A stretch of 64,000 nt of DNA from Seleniibacterium sp963677135 (GTDB taxonomy: Bacteria; Desulfobacterota; Desulfuromonadia; Desulfuromonadales; Geopsychrobacteraceae), in assembly GCA_963677135.2 (NCBI GenBank), contig CAXXLS010000012.1, forward strand, positions 248,001-312,000, given 5' to 3'. Position numbers and translations under genes: made by a program. Below the pieces are notes generated by a model that did not search any database, was not told where the DNA came from, and was given only the letters and a program-made list of their open reading frames with translations. Positions 1-7,826 of this stretch are shown piece after piece (position 1 is the stretch's first letter; every line of letters starts with the position of its first letter).

Positions 1-96
1 GCAAGGCTGGTTGTCAAGCGATGAGAACTTTGGGCCGCCTGGCCGTTAATGGAAGTGTCAACCTTTTAGTCTGTTTGAGGAAGGGGAAGATGAATC

Positions 97-1296
97 ATGC
101 AGGCAATTCGTGAGTTTTTAAAACTTGAGTCGTCCAGCGGCATATTGCTGATCAGCGCCATGCTGCTGGCCCTGGTCTTTGCCAACTCCCCCCTGGCCTG
201 GATGTATGGCGGCCTGTTGCAGGCCCACGTGGAAATTCACGTCGGTCCTCTGGAGCTGGCCAAGCCCTTGCTGTTGTGGATCAATGACGGCCTGATGGCG
301 ATCTTTTTTCTGCTGGTCGGGCTGGAGGTGAAACGGGAAATTCTGGAAGGTGAGCTGTCCAGTCTTCCCCAGGTCGCCCTGCCGGGCATCGCCGCCGTCG
401 GCGGGATGGCGATTCCGGCATTGGTTTTCGTCGCCCTGAACTGGTCGAACCCTCAGAACCTGGGAGGTTGGGCGATCCCCGCGGCCACTGATATCGCCTT
501 TGCCCTGGGCATTCTGGCACTTTTGGGAAGTCGGGTCCCGAGTACCCTGAAGCTGTTTCTGCTGACCCTGGCGATCCTCGATGACCTGGGGGCCATCGTC
601 ATCATCGCCCTGTTCTATTCTTCCGACCTGTCGGGCTTGTCTCTGGCCCTGGCCGGCCTGGCGACCCTGGGACTGGTCATGCTCAACCGTTTCGGGGTGA
701 CCCGGATTGCGGCCTATATGGTGCTCGGGGTCTTCCTCTGGGTGTGCGTCCTCAAATCGGGCGTTCATGCGACTCTGGCCGGTGTCGTTCTGGCGTTCGC
801 CATCCCCCTGAGGGCAACGGATGCCCACGGACATTCGCCCCTGCGTCATCTTGAGCACAGCCTGCATCCCTGGGTCGCGTTCGGGATTCTGCCCATATTC
901 GCCTTCGCCAACGCCGGTGTCTCCCTGGCCGGGCTGTCGCTGATGGATCTGTTCAGTCCGCTGCCCCTCGGGATTGCCGCCGGACTGTTTATCGGCAAGC
1001 AGGTCGGGATCGTCGGCTTTGCCTGGATCGCGGTCAAACTGGGCCTTGCCAGGCTTCCCCAGGGGGTCGGCTGGCGCGAGTTTCACGGCATGGCGATTCT
1101 CTGCGGCATCGGTTTTACCATGAGCCTGTTTATCGCGACCCTGGCCCTGGACAATGCGGCTCCGGCTCTTATGGATTCGGCCCGTCTCGGCATCCTGCTG
1201 GGCTCTCTGGTCTCAGCTTTGAGCGGATATTTTCTGCTGCGCCACCAGTTGCAGGAGCGGTCGGCCAACGTGCTGTCCGCACAGCGGTCGAGCTGA
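97..1296 (+). CDS. nhaA: Na+/H+ antiporter NhaA
   Basis: Electrogenic sodium/proton antiporter of the inner membrane, exporting Na+ in exchange for protons for pH and salt homeostasis. The 399-residue product is the usual NhaA length and consists almost entirely of hydrophobic helices. The ion-binding aspartate pair sits in AILDDLGAIVI (residues about 159-169), and the other functional aspartate in AATDIAFALG (about 129-138); the late helix motif GKQVGIVGFAW is also present. The start at the ATG is supported by a purine-rich GAGGAAGGGG stretch just upstream; an earlier ATG seven bases before is out of frame. It stands alone, followed by a strong hairpin. GC-rich like the right half of the window and unlike the island that follows. 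Family assignment is secure. Confidence 0.97.
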   Translation: MQAIREFLKLESSSGILLISAMLLALVFANSPLAWMYGGLLQAHVEIHVGPLELAKPLLLWINDGLMAIFFLLVGLEVKREILEGELSSLPQVALPGIAAVGGMAIPALVFVALNWSNPQNLGGWAIPAATDIAFALGILALLGSRVPSTLKLFLLTLAILDDLGAIVIIALFYSSDLSGLSLALAGLATLGLVMLNRFGVTRIAAYMVLGVFLWVCVLKSGVHATLAGVVLAFAIPLRATDAHGHSPLRHLEHSLHPWVAFGILPIFAFANAGVSLAGLSLMDLFSPLPLGIAAGLFIGKQVGIVGFAWIAVKLGLARLPQGVGWREFHGMAILCGIGFTMSLFIATLALDNAAPALMDSARLGILLGSLVSALSGYFLLRHQLQERSANVLSAQRSS

Positions 1297-1314
1297 AACA
1301 CAACCTGATAGAAC

Positions 1315-1360
1315 AACAAGAAGCGCGAGACTCTTATTCGGCGGCCTCGCGCTTCTTGTT
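1315..1360 (+). terminator. 15-bp hairpin terminator after nhaA
   Basis: Perfect 15-bp inverted repeat, AACAAGAAGCGCGAG (1315-1329) with CTCGCGCTTCTTGTT (1346-1360), 16-nt loop, beginning 18 bases after the nhaA stop. The 3' side ends in TTCTTGTTTGC, a weak T-rich tail. Placement and strength fit a transcription terminator; no other role is suggested. Confidence 0.75.
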
Positions 1361-1586
1361 TGCTGAACTGCACTGTTTTTAAATCTCGGGACATGCTGGC
1401 CGGGCCCCGTGGCTTGCCTGCCGGTCCCGGCAATCAAGGTGTTTTGTCAGATAGATTGTTTTTGCATCTCCCTCTGGTTTTTCCCAACGAACCTGTCTAT
1501 TGAAATGACAACAAAATTGTTGCATCTGTGGACTTGAACTTCATTTCATATGTGATTTTTGGATTTTTGAACGGTTATGTTCGCTA

Positions 1587-2507
1587 CTAACCAGTCTGGC
1601 CCATTTCAGTTTGTCGCAACTTGGTAATATCTCGCAATGGTGGGGCTCCAAATAGGCGGCTGTATTCGCGACTGAACTGAGACGAACTTTCATAACCAAC
1701 CTGGAATGCCGCCCTTGTCGCATCCAGGTCTTCGGCCAACATCAGTCGCCGAGCTTCTTGAAGGCGCAGGTGTTTTTGGTATTGAATGGGACTTAATGAC
1801 GTCATGGCGCGAAAGTGGTTATGAAAGCTTGATGAACTCATATTGGCCATTTCGGCGAGTTCCTCGATTTTGAGCTGTTGCGTAAAGTTTGTCTTCAACC
1901 ATTCGATGGCGCGCGCGACCTGATTGCTTCGACTTCCCGCAGCGGCAATCTGGCGTAGCTTGACACCCTGATCACTCATGAGAAGTCGATAAAGGATTTC
2001 TCGATGAAGCATAGGGGCCAAGATAGGGATATCCTCCGGCTCATCAAGTAAGGCGACAAGTCTTAGAAACGTACTGAGCAGGGGGAGGGTGACCTCACCG
2101 GTTGTCATGCATCGATCAACGCTTTTGATACGGGGTGAAGGTAAATTGGTGTCGATCATCAGTTGCGACAGCTCCCGCATGTCGAATGCCAGGACCAGCC
2201 CGAGATAGGGTTCTTCTGGACTGGCTTTTATGACCTGATACGTTGACGGAAGATGTACCGATGAGAGGAGGTAGTTGTGTGCATCGTAGTCAAAGGACTC
2301 GTCTTCAAGGTGAATTCGTTTGGATCCTTGGGCAATCATGCAGATACTCGGTTCTGTGAGCCCGACTCGGGGTTCCGTCGGCGTCTCATGACGCAATAAT
2401 GTCAAACCCGGGATTTCCGTTTGGTATTCACAACGATTAGCGGTCCATCGAGCAATGCTTGCGCTAAGAGATCTGTTCGCGTCATCCCAGTCGATTATGT
2501 CTTTCAT
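1587..2507 (-). CDS. AraC-family transcriptional regulator, YqhC-like
   Basis: DNA-binding regulator with an N-terminal AraC_N-type sensor domain (about residues 20-170, including the CMIAQGSKRI segment typical of YqhC relatives) and a C-terminal double helix-turn-helix (about 200-295; KIEELAEMANMSSSSFHNHF and the second helix GYESSSQFSREYSRLFG). Open frame continues to 2552 (GTG), but the ATG at 2507 is preceded by GGGGAG at nine-base spacing, so I use that start, giving 306 residues. In E. coli YqhC activates aldehyde-reductase genes yqhD/dkgA; here the gene diverges from a flavodoxin/CMD cluster, so it probably controls that cluster, and perhaps the YqhD-like operon at 24-28 kb. The target is inference. 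Confidence 0.9.
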   Translation of the reverse strand: MKDIIDWDDANRSLSASIARWTANRCEYQTEIPGLTLLRHETPTEPRVGLTEPSICMIAQGSKRIHLEDESFDYDAHNYLLSSVHLPSTYQVIKASPEEPYLGLVLAFDMRELSQLMIDTNLPSPRIKSVDRCMTTGEVTLPLLSTFLRLVALLDEPEDIPILAPMLHREILYRLLMSDQGVKLRQIAAAGSRSNQVARAIEWLKTNFTQQLKIEELAEMANMSSSSFHNHFRAMTSLSPIQYQKHLRLQEARRLMLAEDLDATRAAFQVGYESSSQFSREYSRLFGAPPLRDITKLRQTEMGQTG

Positions 2508-2611
2508 GTCAATAATCTCCCCTGTTCTCATAGCTTCCTTCGTGTTTTTCACTGCCTAGACGGTATCAGACAAGATTTCCCTGAGCAACGATTTATCTAC
2601 TGTTTATAGGA

Positions 2612-2658
2612 ATAGGCAACAATTCAAAAGGATCTGCCTATCACTGTCGTGCCAGTGA
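2612..2658. promoter_or_regulatory. Two adjacent dyads between araC-type gene and flavodoxin gene
   Basis: The divergent intergenic region holds ATAGGCA (2612-2618) and its inverse TGCCTAT (2635-2641), then immediately TCACTG (2641-2646) and inverse CAGTGA (2653-2658) with a six-base spacer. Both dyads are perfect and lie between the two divergent start codons, as expected of operator sites for the AraC-type regulator. Binding is inferred only from position and symmetry. Confidence 0.4.
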
Positions 2659-2732
2659 ACGTAGAATCTGGTTAACAAAAACGCTCCAGCAATTGAGTTG
2701 TCCGGTCCGAAATTTAGAGGAGTCAGCTGCTG

Positions 2733-3320
2733 ATGCGTGGAAGCTCGGTAACGATGGCCAATATCAAGAGAAGAGGCCCTGTCATTGCCAGCCAGATAAG
2801 GATGTTAACGATAATGGCGACAGATGAAAAAGACGCTGCCAGCAACATGGGAAAGGTACTGATTGTCTATTATTCCTATTCCGGGAATACTCGCGAGATT
2901 GCACAAGAAATCCACAAAATGGCAGGCGGAGATAGGTTTGAAATTCAGCCGTTAGAGAGCTATCCCAGTCAGTACAATGTACTTGTCGAACAAGCCAAGC
3001 GGGAACTGCACTCAGGTTACAGGCCCAAGCTAAAGGCAAGAGTTGATGCTATTGGGGCTTATGACACGGTTTTTGTAGGGTCTCCCAATTGGTGGTATAC
3101 GATTGCCCCTCCAGTCATGTCCTTTTTGTCGGACGTCGACTTGTCGGGAAAAACGATAATACCCTTTGTCACTCATGGTGGAGGTGGTTTGGGTCGAAGC
3201 TCCTCAGATATCGCTGGGCTTTGCCCAAACTCAACGGTTTTGGAAGGGCTGTCGGTGTATGGGGCAGACGTAAAAGCGGCTCAAAAATGGCTGTCTGATC
3301 ATTGGCCCATCAAGCGTTAA
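2733..3320 (+). CDS. Flavodoxin (Flavodoxin_4 type)
   Basis: Small FMN electron carrier or NAD(P)H-linked flavoprotein. The flavodoxin fold begins at GKVLIVYYSYSGNTREIAQEI-like strand/loop, where SYSGNT is the FMN-phosphate loop (about residues 47-52); later segments PNWWYTIAPPVMSFL and FVTHGGGGLG match the flavodoxin_4 family. The frame opens 38 residues before the fold; AGGAG ten bases before the ATG at 2733 supports this start, so a short N-terminal extension seems real, but an internal start at MGKVL cannot be excluded. First gene of a rightward cluster divergent from the AraC-type regulator, so likely its target. Redox partner is unknown. Confidence 0.85.
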   Translation: MRGSSVTMANIKRRGPVIASQIRMLTIMATDEKDAASNMGKVLIVYYSYSGNTREIAQEIHKMAGGDRFEIQPLESYPSQYNVLVEQAKRELHSGYRPKLKARVDAIGAYDTVFVGSPNWWYTIAPPVMSFLSDVDLSGKTIIPFVTHGGGGLGRSSSDIAGLCPNSTVLEGLSVYGADVKAAQKWLSDHWPIKR

Positions 3321-3392
3321 TGGCTTTTCCTTTATAGCGCGTAAAGGTTGGAGCAGGAAAATAATCAATTAATAAGCTTAGAGGAGATCTAA

Positions 3393-4133
3393 ATGAAACA
3401 GTTACTCAACTTTTTGACATTATCCGTGCTTCTCGTTCAGGTGCTGGTTGCAGGTTCGGCATTTGCCTCAGACTCGATTCGGGAGGGTGCTGGCCTAAAC
3501 AGCAGGCAGCAAAGCATTGTTGAGATCTCAGCTCTGACTGCAATTGGCAGTATCGACAAACTGAAGCTGTCCTTAAATGAAGCGCTTGACTCCGGTTTAA
3601 CCGTCAATGAGGTCGAGGAAGTCATTGTGCACGTTTACGCATACGCAGGATTTCCCCGTAGTTTTACAGGGATGATGGCGTTTATGGCGGTCATGGAAAA
3701 ACGCCAGGCCAAGGGAATCAAAGACGAAGTCGGCAAGGAAGCCAGTCCGCTTCCGGAAGACCTTGACAGGGACGCCTACGGTGCCAAGGTTCGCGCACAG
3801 TTGGCCGGCCTTGACGAGGTGCCACCCCCGGCGTCATGGCAGCAATTTTCCCCCATTATCGACAAGTTCCTGAAGGAGCACCTGTTTGCAGATCTCTTTG
3901 CGCGAGATATCCTGTCGTTCTCGGATCGTGAACTGGCGACAGTTGCGATCCTGGCAAGTATCCCCGTAGAGGGCCCGCTGCCTTTCCATCTGGGGGCCGC
4001 CATGAATACCGGTTTGACCAGCCAGCAGATGCAAGACTTTATCAATGTCCTTGCAAAGAAGGTCGACAGGGACAAAGCGGCAAGCGCCAATAAAATACTG
4101 CAAAATGTCCTGGAAAAGCGGCAGTCCTCTTAA
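3393..4133 (+). CDS. Exported carboxymuconolactone decarboxylase (CMD)-family protein
   Basis: AhpD/CMD-fold protein of 246 residues with a clear N-terminal signal peptide (hydrophobic core LLNFLTLSVLLVQVLVAGS, cleavage near AFA). The first CMD repeat ends in the family motif VIVHVYAYAGFPRSF (about residues 75-90); a second, diverged repeat covers about 170-235. No CxxC peroxidase pair is present and no Cys is seen in the conserved helix, so AhpD-type peroxidase chemistry is unlikely. A secreted CMD protein is unusual, since most are cytoplasmic. AGAGGAGA precedes the ATG. Lies between flavodoxin and a P460 cytochrome in a presumed operon. Substrate unknown. Confidence 0.82.
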   Translation: MKQLLNFLTLSVLLVQVLVAGSAFASDSIREGAGLNSRQQSIVEISALTAIGSIDKLKLSLNEALDSGLTVNEVEEVIVHVYAYAGFPRSFTGMMAFMAVMEKRQAKGIKDEVGKEASPLPEDLDRDAYGAKVRAQLAGLDEVPPPASWQQFSPIIDKFLKEHLFADLFARDILSFSDRELATVAILASIPVEGPLPFHLGAAMNTGLTSQQMQDFINVLAKKVDRDKAASANKILQNVLEKRQSS

Positions 4134-4161
4134 AGGATGCTTCATGGGGAGCTCGATATAA

Positions 4162-4641
4162 ATGGACATAATGACAAGGAAGAACGTTTTTACCCGCCTT
4201 GGTATCCTTCTTTTTGCGGGGATTTTAGCCTTGCCTGTCTCGGTGTGGGCCGGAGGCGAATTGGTTCAGTTTCCGCAAAATTATCTTGAGGATGTTCTTT
4301 ACACGACGGTGTACCGAGGCAACATCAGGGAAGATATCTATGCTAGCCGCAAAGCCATCGAGGCTGTGAAAAAAGGCCGGCCCGTCCCCAGTGGAACCGT
4401 GATGACTCTTGTTGATTTCCGCGATGGCGAACTCTTTCGTTATGTCGTTATGGAAAAACGCGCCGGTTGGGGGACGGCATATCCGGAAGAAATACGCAAC
4501 GGAGAATGGGAGTACCAGGCGTTTAACGCCGATAAATCGGTAAACGAGCAGGAAGATCTTCTCCGTTGCTTTCGGTGTCATAAATCGGAGGAGCGGAATG
4601 ACTTTGTCTTTACCTTCGACGATATGAAAAAAGCCAACTAG
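4162..4641 (+). CDS. Cytochrome P460-family periplasmic haem protein
   Basis: Signal peptide (hydrophobic stretch about residues 10-30, ending VSVWA) followed by a P460-like domain and one c-type haem site CFRCH near residues 136-140. P460-family cytochromes include hydroxylamine-oxidising and NO-binding proteins, but many homologues have no assigned reaction; domain length (159 residues) fits the simple single-haem form. GGGAG lies ten bases before the ATG. Sits 28 bases after the exported CMD gene and 15 before a cyclophilin-like gene, so these three periplasmic products are probably co-transcribed. Haem attachment is seen; the catalytic role is not. Confidence 0.8.
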   Translation: MDIMTRKNVFTRLGILLFAGILALPVSVWAGGELVQFPQNYLEDVLYTTVYRGNIREDIYASRKAIEAVKKGRPVPSGTVMTLVDFRDGELFRYVVMEKRAGWGTAYPEEIRNGEWEYQAFNADKSVNEQEDLLRCFRCHKSEERNDFVFTFDDMKKAN

Positions 4642-4656
4642 GAAAGGGGTCCTGTT

Positions 4657-5133
4657 ATGCGTGGGTTGCCTGTTTTTGTTGCTCGCTTGGTCGCTTGCTG
4701 CCTCGCGATGTGTTTGAGCCTGGGAATCACCACTGGATTGGCCTTCGAAAAGGAGGGGCAGGGGCTCCCCTTGTCGCAGATGACGGTCAAAATAGTCTCC
4801 CGGGGGCAGGCGGCGACTTTTCAACTTTACGACACCGTTGCCGCAAAAGAGTTTTATGACCAGTTGCCGCTGGATCTGGAATTGACGAATTTCCGGGATG
4901 CGCAATGGATGTTCTACCCGCCGAAAAGGCTGAATGTGAGCCCCCGTGAGGCATATCATGACGGCAAGAAGGGGGAGCTGAGCTACTATGCCCCCTGGGG
5001 TGATGTCTTTATGCTTTACAAGGATTTCTACGCAGGCGACGAAATGCACCGTTTGGGCGTTGTTGTCTCCGGGATCGAAAACATCGCTGCAATGTCTGGG
5101 CGAGCGTTGATTCAAAAGGCGTCTGCTGAATAG
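4657..5133 (+). CDS. Exported cyclophilin-like fold protein (paralogue 1)
   Basis: 158 residues: signal peptide (about 1-30, ending GLAFE) then a single compact cyclophilin-like domain of the Cyclophil_like2 type. Family hallmarks are the N-terminal strand with the pattern TFQLYDTVAAKEFYDQLPLD, then YAPWGDVFMLYKDF, and a closing strand near GIENIAAMSGR. The family lacks the classical prolyl isomerase active site and its biochemical role is not established. It resembles the next gene closely and two more copies at 24.5 and 34.0 kb. AAGGGG precedes the ATG. In the same presumed operon as the P460 cytochrome. Confidence 0.8.
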   Translation: MRGLPVFVARLVACCLAMCLSLGITTGLAFEKEGQGLPLSQMTVKIVSRGQAATFQLYDTVAAKEFYDQLPLDLELTNFRDAQWMFYPPKRLNVSPREAYHDGKKGELSYYAPWGDVFMLYKDFYAGDEMHRLGVVVSGIENIAAMSGRALIQKASAE

Positions 5134-5194
5134 CAAATAGTGCGAAAATCTCGGCAGCGTTTACGGTATTCAATCAGGAGAGGGAAGCGAAAAA

Positions 5195-5659
5195 ATGGAA
5201 ACAGAATTTAGCAAAGTGTGGACCAAGGCCTGTCTTTTGCTGTTTTTTATTTTCGGATTCACCGGTTGTTTCTCGATTGCTTCCTCCCACGCAACGGAGA
5301 ATCAGAACGTCATGAAAATACGTGTTGAAGCAAATGGTCAATCGACTGTTTATGAGCTGAATGGCAGCCCGGCGGCTAAAGCGCTGTATGATCAGTTGCC
5401 CCTGAATATCGAAGTCGAGGACTTTGGGGGGAATGAAAAAATCTTCTACCCGCCACGAAAGTTAAGTACGGCCGATACTCCCCTGGCAGCCAACGCGAAA
5501 TCCGGAACCCTTGCCTACTATGCACCCTGGGGTGATGTCGTCATGTTTTATAAAAACTTCGGTTCTGCGGCAGGGCTTTACGAATTGGGCCACGCCACTT
5601 CGGGAGAACAATATATCAAGATGATGTCCGGCACGCTGCGGATTGAGCAGGAGAAATAA
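5195..5659 (+). CDS. Cyclophilin-like fold protein, probable lipoprotein (paralogue 2)
   Basis: 154 residues with an N-terminal hydrophobic segment ending in FTGC (about residues 22-25), a plausible lipobox, so likely membrane-anchored in the periplasm. The body repeats the family pattern seen in the preceding gene: STVYELNGSPAAKALYDQLP, a FYPPRKL segment, YYAPWGDVVMFYKNF and a GHATSGEQYI closing segment. Probably arose by tandem duplication of the upstream gene and diverged. AGGAGAGGGAAG precedes the ATG. Function unknown. Confidence 0.8.
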   Translation: METEFSKVWTKACLLLFFIFGFTGCFSIASSHATENQNVMKIRVEANGQSTVYELNGSPAAKALYDQLPLNIEVEDFGGNEKIFYPPRKLSTADTPLAANAKSGTLAYYAPWGDVVMFYKNFGSAAGLYELGHATSGEQYIKMMSGTLRIEQEK

Positions 5660-5769
5660 AGGATGGCTCATGGGGCGGCTGCAGAGCCCTCCCCGAACAA
5701 ATCAGCTCTGGAGAAGAGCGGGATTTCGCCTACCTTGACCGTTCCAGTGACGAGGCCTACGGAAACCAA

Positions 5770-6306
5770 ATGAGTAAAGACATCCTTATTATATCGGCAA
5801 GCCCCAGGACGGGCGGAAATTCGGACCTGCTGTGTGATGAATTCCTGCGTGGTGCAAGAGAGGCCGGGCACCGGGTAGAAAAAATCCGTTTGTCGGAAAA
5901 AAACATCAACTATTGCACCGGCTGCTGTACCTGTATCGGTAAACAAGGCTCCTGCATACAACAGGATGATATGAATGCGATCCTGGACAAGTTGCTCGCA
6001 TGCGATGCCATGGTTCTGGCGACACCGGTCTACTTTCATTCGATGAACGGGCAGTTGAAGACCTTTATCGACAGGGTTTGTCCAATTTACACCCTGCTCA
6101 AAGACAAAGATGTCTACTTTGTCGTCGCTGCGGCCGGTGGAGACATGCTTATTGAACGCGCAGCCCAGAGTATAAGAGTTTTTACCGATTGCCTGAACAA
6201 CGTTAAAGAAAAAGGAGTGATCTCCGTCACCGGGGTTTGGAATGCCGGTGAAGTCAGGAAGGCCCGGGCAATGACCCAGGCATATTGCTGTGGTAAGAAC
6301 GTCTGA
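5770..6306 (+). CDS. Flavodoxin/NAD(P)H-dependent FMN reductase-family iron-sulfur flavoprotein-like protein
   Basis: 178-residue flavoprotein of the FMN reductase superfamily. The FMN loop SASPRTGGNSD is at residues 9-19; a cysteine-rich segment CTGCCTCIGKQGSC (about 52-65) resembles the cluster- or disulfide-bearing region of iron-sulfur flavoproteins; ATPVYFHSMNGQLKTFIDR (about 84-102) is the family's second hallmark. Likely a cytoplasmic reductase of quinones, azo or thiol compounds. About 110 bases separate it from the cyclophilin-like gene, so it may have its own promoter. Identity of electron donor and substrate cannot be read from sequence. Confidence 0.8.
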   Translation: MSKDILIISASPRTGGNSDLLCDEFLRGAREAGHRVEKIRLSEKNINYCTGCCTCIGKQGSCIQQDDMNAILDKLLACDAMVLATPVYFHSMNGQLKTFIDRVCPIYTLLKDKDVYFVVAAAGGDMLIERAAQSIRVFTDCLNNVKEKGVISVTGVWNAGEVRKARAMTQAYCCGKNV

Positions 6307-6355
6307 TGGGTTGGACGCTTCTCAGGACAGGGTTTTCTGGAGGAGTTTAAGCACC

Positions 6356-7498
6356 GTGAAGAGGATACTGAAATATATGCTCATCAGCGTGCTCATTATT
6401 GTTTTATGTTTTGTTTTGGGAGTCTGTATTTTTTTGCAGCAGCCGAAGTTTGGCCGATCCCCGGAAGGGGAGCGACTCATTGCTATAAAAAAGTCCCCAA
6501 ATTATATGGCCGGTGAGTTTAAAAATCTCATCGCCACGGCAAAATTTACCAAAGATGTCAGCACCTTTTCCATTATCTTGAAAAGCCTGACGGACCCCCG
6601 GAAAAGACTTGTTCCGCAGAGTTCGATCCCGACCATAAAAACTGATCTGAAAACTCTCGATCGGATGACCGATCTGGTGATCTGGCTCGGGCATTCTTCT
6701 TTTTACATTCAACTTGGCGGCAGGCGGATGCTGCTTGATCCGGTTTTCAGCGATTCAGCCGCACCACTGTCCTTCTTCAACAAGGCCTTTCCGGGCACCA
6801 CTATCTACACACCCGAGGACATGCCGGAGATCGATTGCCTGCTCATCTCCCATGACCATTGGGACCATCTGGATTACCCTTCAGTTATCGCTATGAAAGG
6901 CAATGTCGGCCAAATCGTGATGCCGCTCGGTGTGGGATCGTATTTCGAGAGGTGGGGATTTCCAGCTGAAAAGATAAGAGAAGTGGACTGGTACGAACAT
7001 GTCGATCTTGAAGGCGAGGTTAAGATCCATGTGTTGCCGGCAAGACATTACTCCGGCCGTTTTCTCAAACACAATCAAACACTGTGGTCTGGCTTCGCTC
7101 TGGAATCCTCCAGCCGGCGGCTCTTTTTCAGCGGCGATAGTGGCTATGGCCCCCATTTTGCCGACATCGGCCGAAGATTTGGCGGTTTCGATTTCGTGGC
7201 GCTCGACTGCGGTCAGTATGACGAACGCTGGGGAAATATTCACATGACGCCTGAAGAGTCTCTAACTGCCGCGAAGGAGCTCAATGCAAGTGCTTTTTTA
7301 CCGGCACATATCGGCAGGTTTTCCATTTCCCGGCATCCGTGGGATGAACCCTTTATACGGATTACAGCCGCCAATAATGGGGACTCCACCAATGTCCTGA
7401 CACCTGTTATCGGGGACCCGGTAAAGTTGAATGACCAGCGCTATGACTTCAGTCATTGGTGGGTTCCTCTGGAACCCGAGGTTGTGGGAGTCAATTAA
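6356..7498 (+). CDS. Membrane-anchored MBL-fold metallohydrolase (UlaG/NAPE-PLD-like)
   Basis: Metallo-beta-lactamase-fold hydrolase with the metal motif SHDHWDHLD (HxHxDH), a downstream metal histidine in LPARHYSGR, an aspartate in FFSGDSGYGP and a last histidine in FLPAHIGRFS. An N-terminal hydrophobic helix (MLISVLIIVLCFVLGVCIF) anchors it. An open frame begins at a GTG at 6290 overlapping the previous gene, but the GTG at 6356 follows GGAGGAG at ten-base spacing and gives a normal membrane-anchored N-terminus (380 residues), so I prefer it. Relatives act on phosphodiester or lactone bonds. Last gene of the cluster; substrate unknown. Confidence 0.85.
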   Translation: MKRILKYMLISVLIIVLCFVLGVCIFLQQPKFGRSPEGERLIAIKKSPNYMAGEFKNLIATAKFTKDVSTFSIILKSLTDPRKRLVPQSSIPTIKTDLKTLDRMTDLVIWLGHSSFYIQLGGRRMLLDPVFSDSAAPLSFFNKAFPGTTIYTPEDMPEIDCLLISHDHWDHLDYPSVIAMKGNVGQIVMPLGVGSYFERWGFPAEKIREVDWYEHVDLEGEVKIHVLPARHYSGRFLKHNQTLWSGFALESSSRRLFFSGDSGYGPHFADIGRRFGGFDFVALDCGQYDERWGNIHMTPEESLTAAKELNASAFLPAHIGRFSISRHPWDEPFIRITAANNGDSTNVLTPVIGDPVKLNDQRYDFSHWWVPLEPEVVGVN

Positions 7499-7826
7499 GG
7501 TTTTAACTTTTCTCGTCCTGGTTGAATGCCGCACGGCATGGGGGGGCGGAACCTGAAAAAAAATATCAGCCAATGGTCCGTTCGTCAGGGGGAGCGTTAT
7601 CCGTCCTTAAAACATATCTGAAAAGATTCAATGCCGACCGCCCGTCAAGAAGCGGGATCCTCCATGCTGATTTTGTTTTTTAGCTCCTGGAAACAACCTG
7701 ATTAAAGTAAAGAAAACTGAAGTTAAAGTAAATAATAATCGCTTTTAATATAGTATAGCTGTCTGTATAGTCTCTTTAAAACAGTGGTTTGTAGCAACCG
7801 TCAACTTACTGAAAAAGGAGAGGTAG
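7499..7826 (+). promoter_or_regulatory. 328-bp intergenic region, promoter region of the tct operon
   Basis: No gene is evident. It holds a small ATGCCG/CGGCAT dyad (7526-7539), then an AT-rich stretch (about 7700-7765) in which TTAAAGTAA occurs, followed by ATAAT and ATCGCTTTTAA. The same word set recurs upstream of the aldolase gene near 20668-20715, suggesting a shared promoter or regulator site. AAAAGGAGAGG directly precedes tctC. Confidence 0.4.

Noticed and set aside
1..96. End of an upstream gene before nhaA
   Set aside because: No frame in this stretch shows recognisable protein sequence; it is probably only the nhaA 5' region.
118..1086. 322-codon minus-strand frame opposite nhaA
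   Set aside because: Gln/Gly/Arg-rich shadow of the GC-rich nhaA coding strand, with no domain resemblance.
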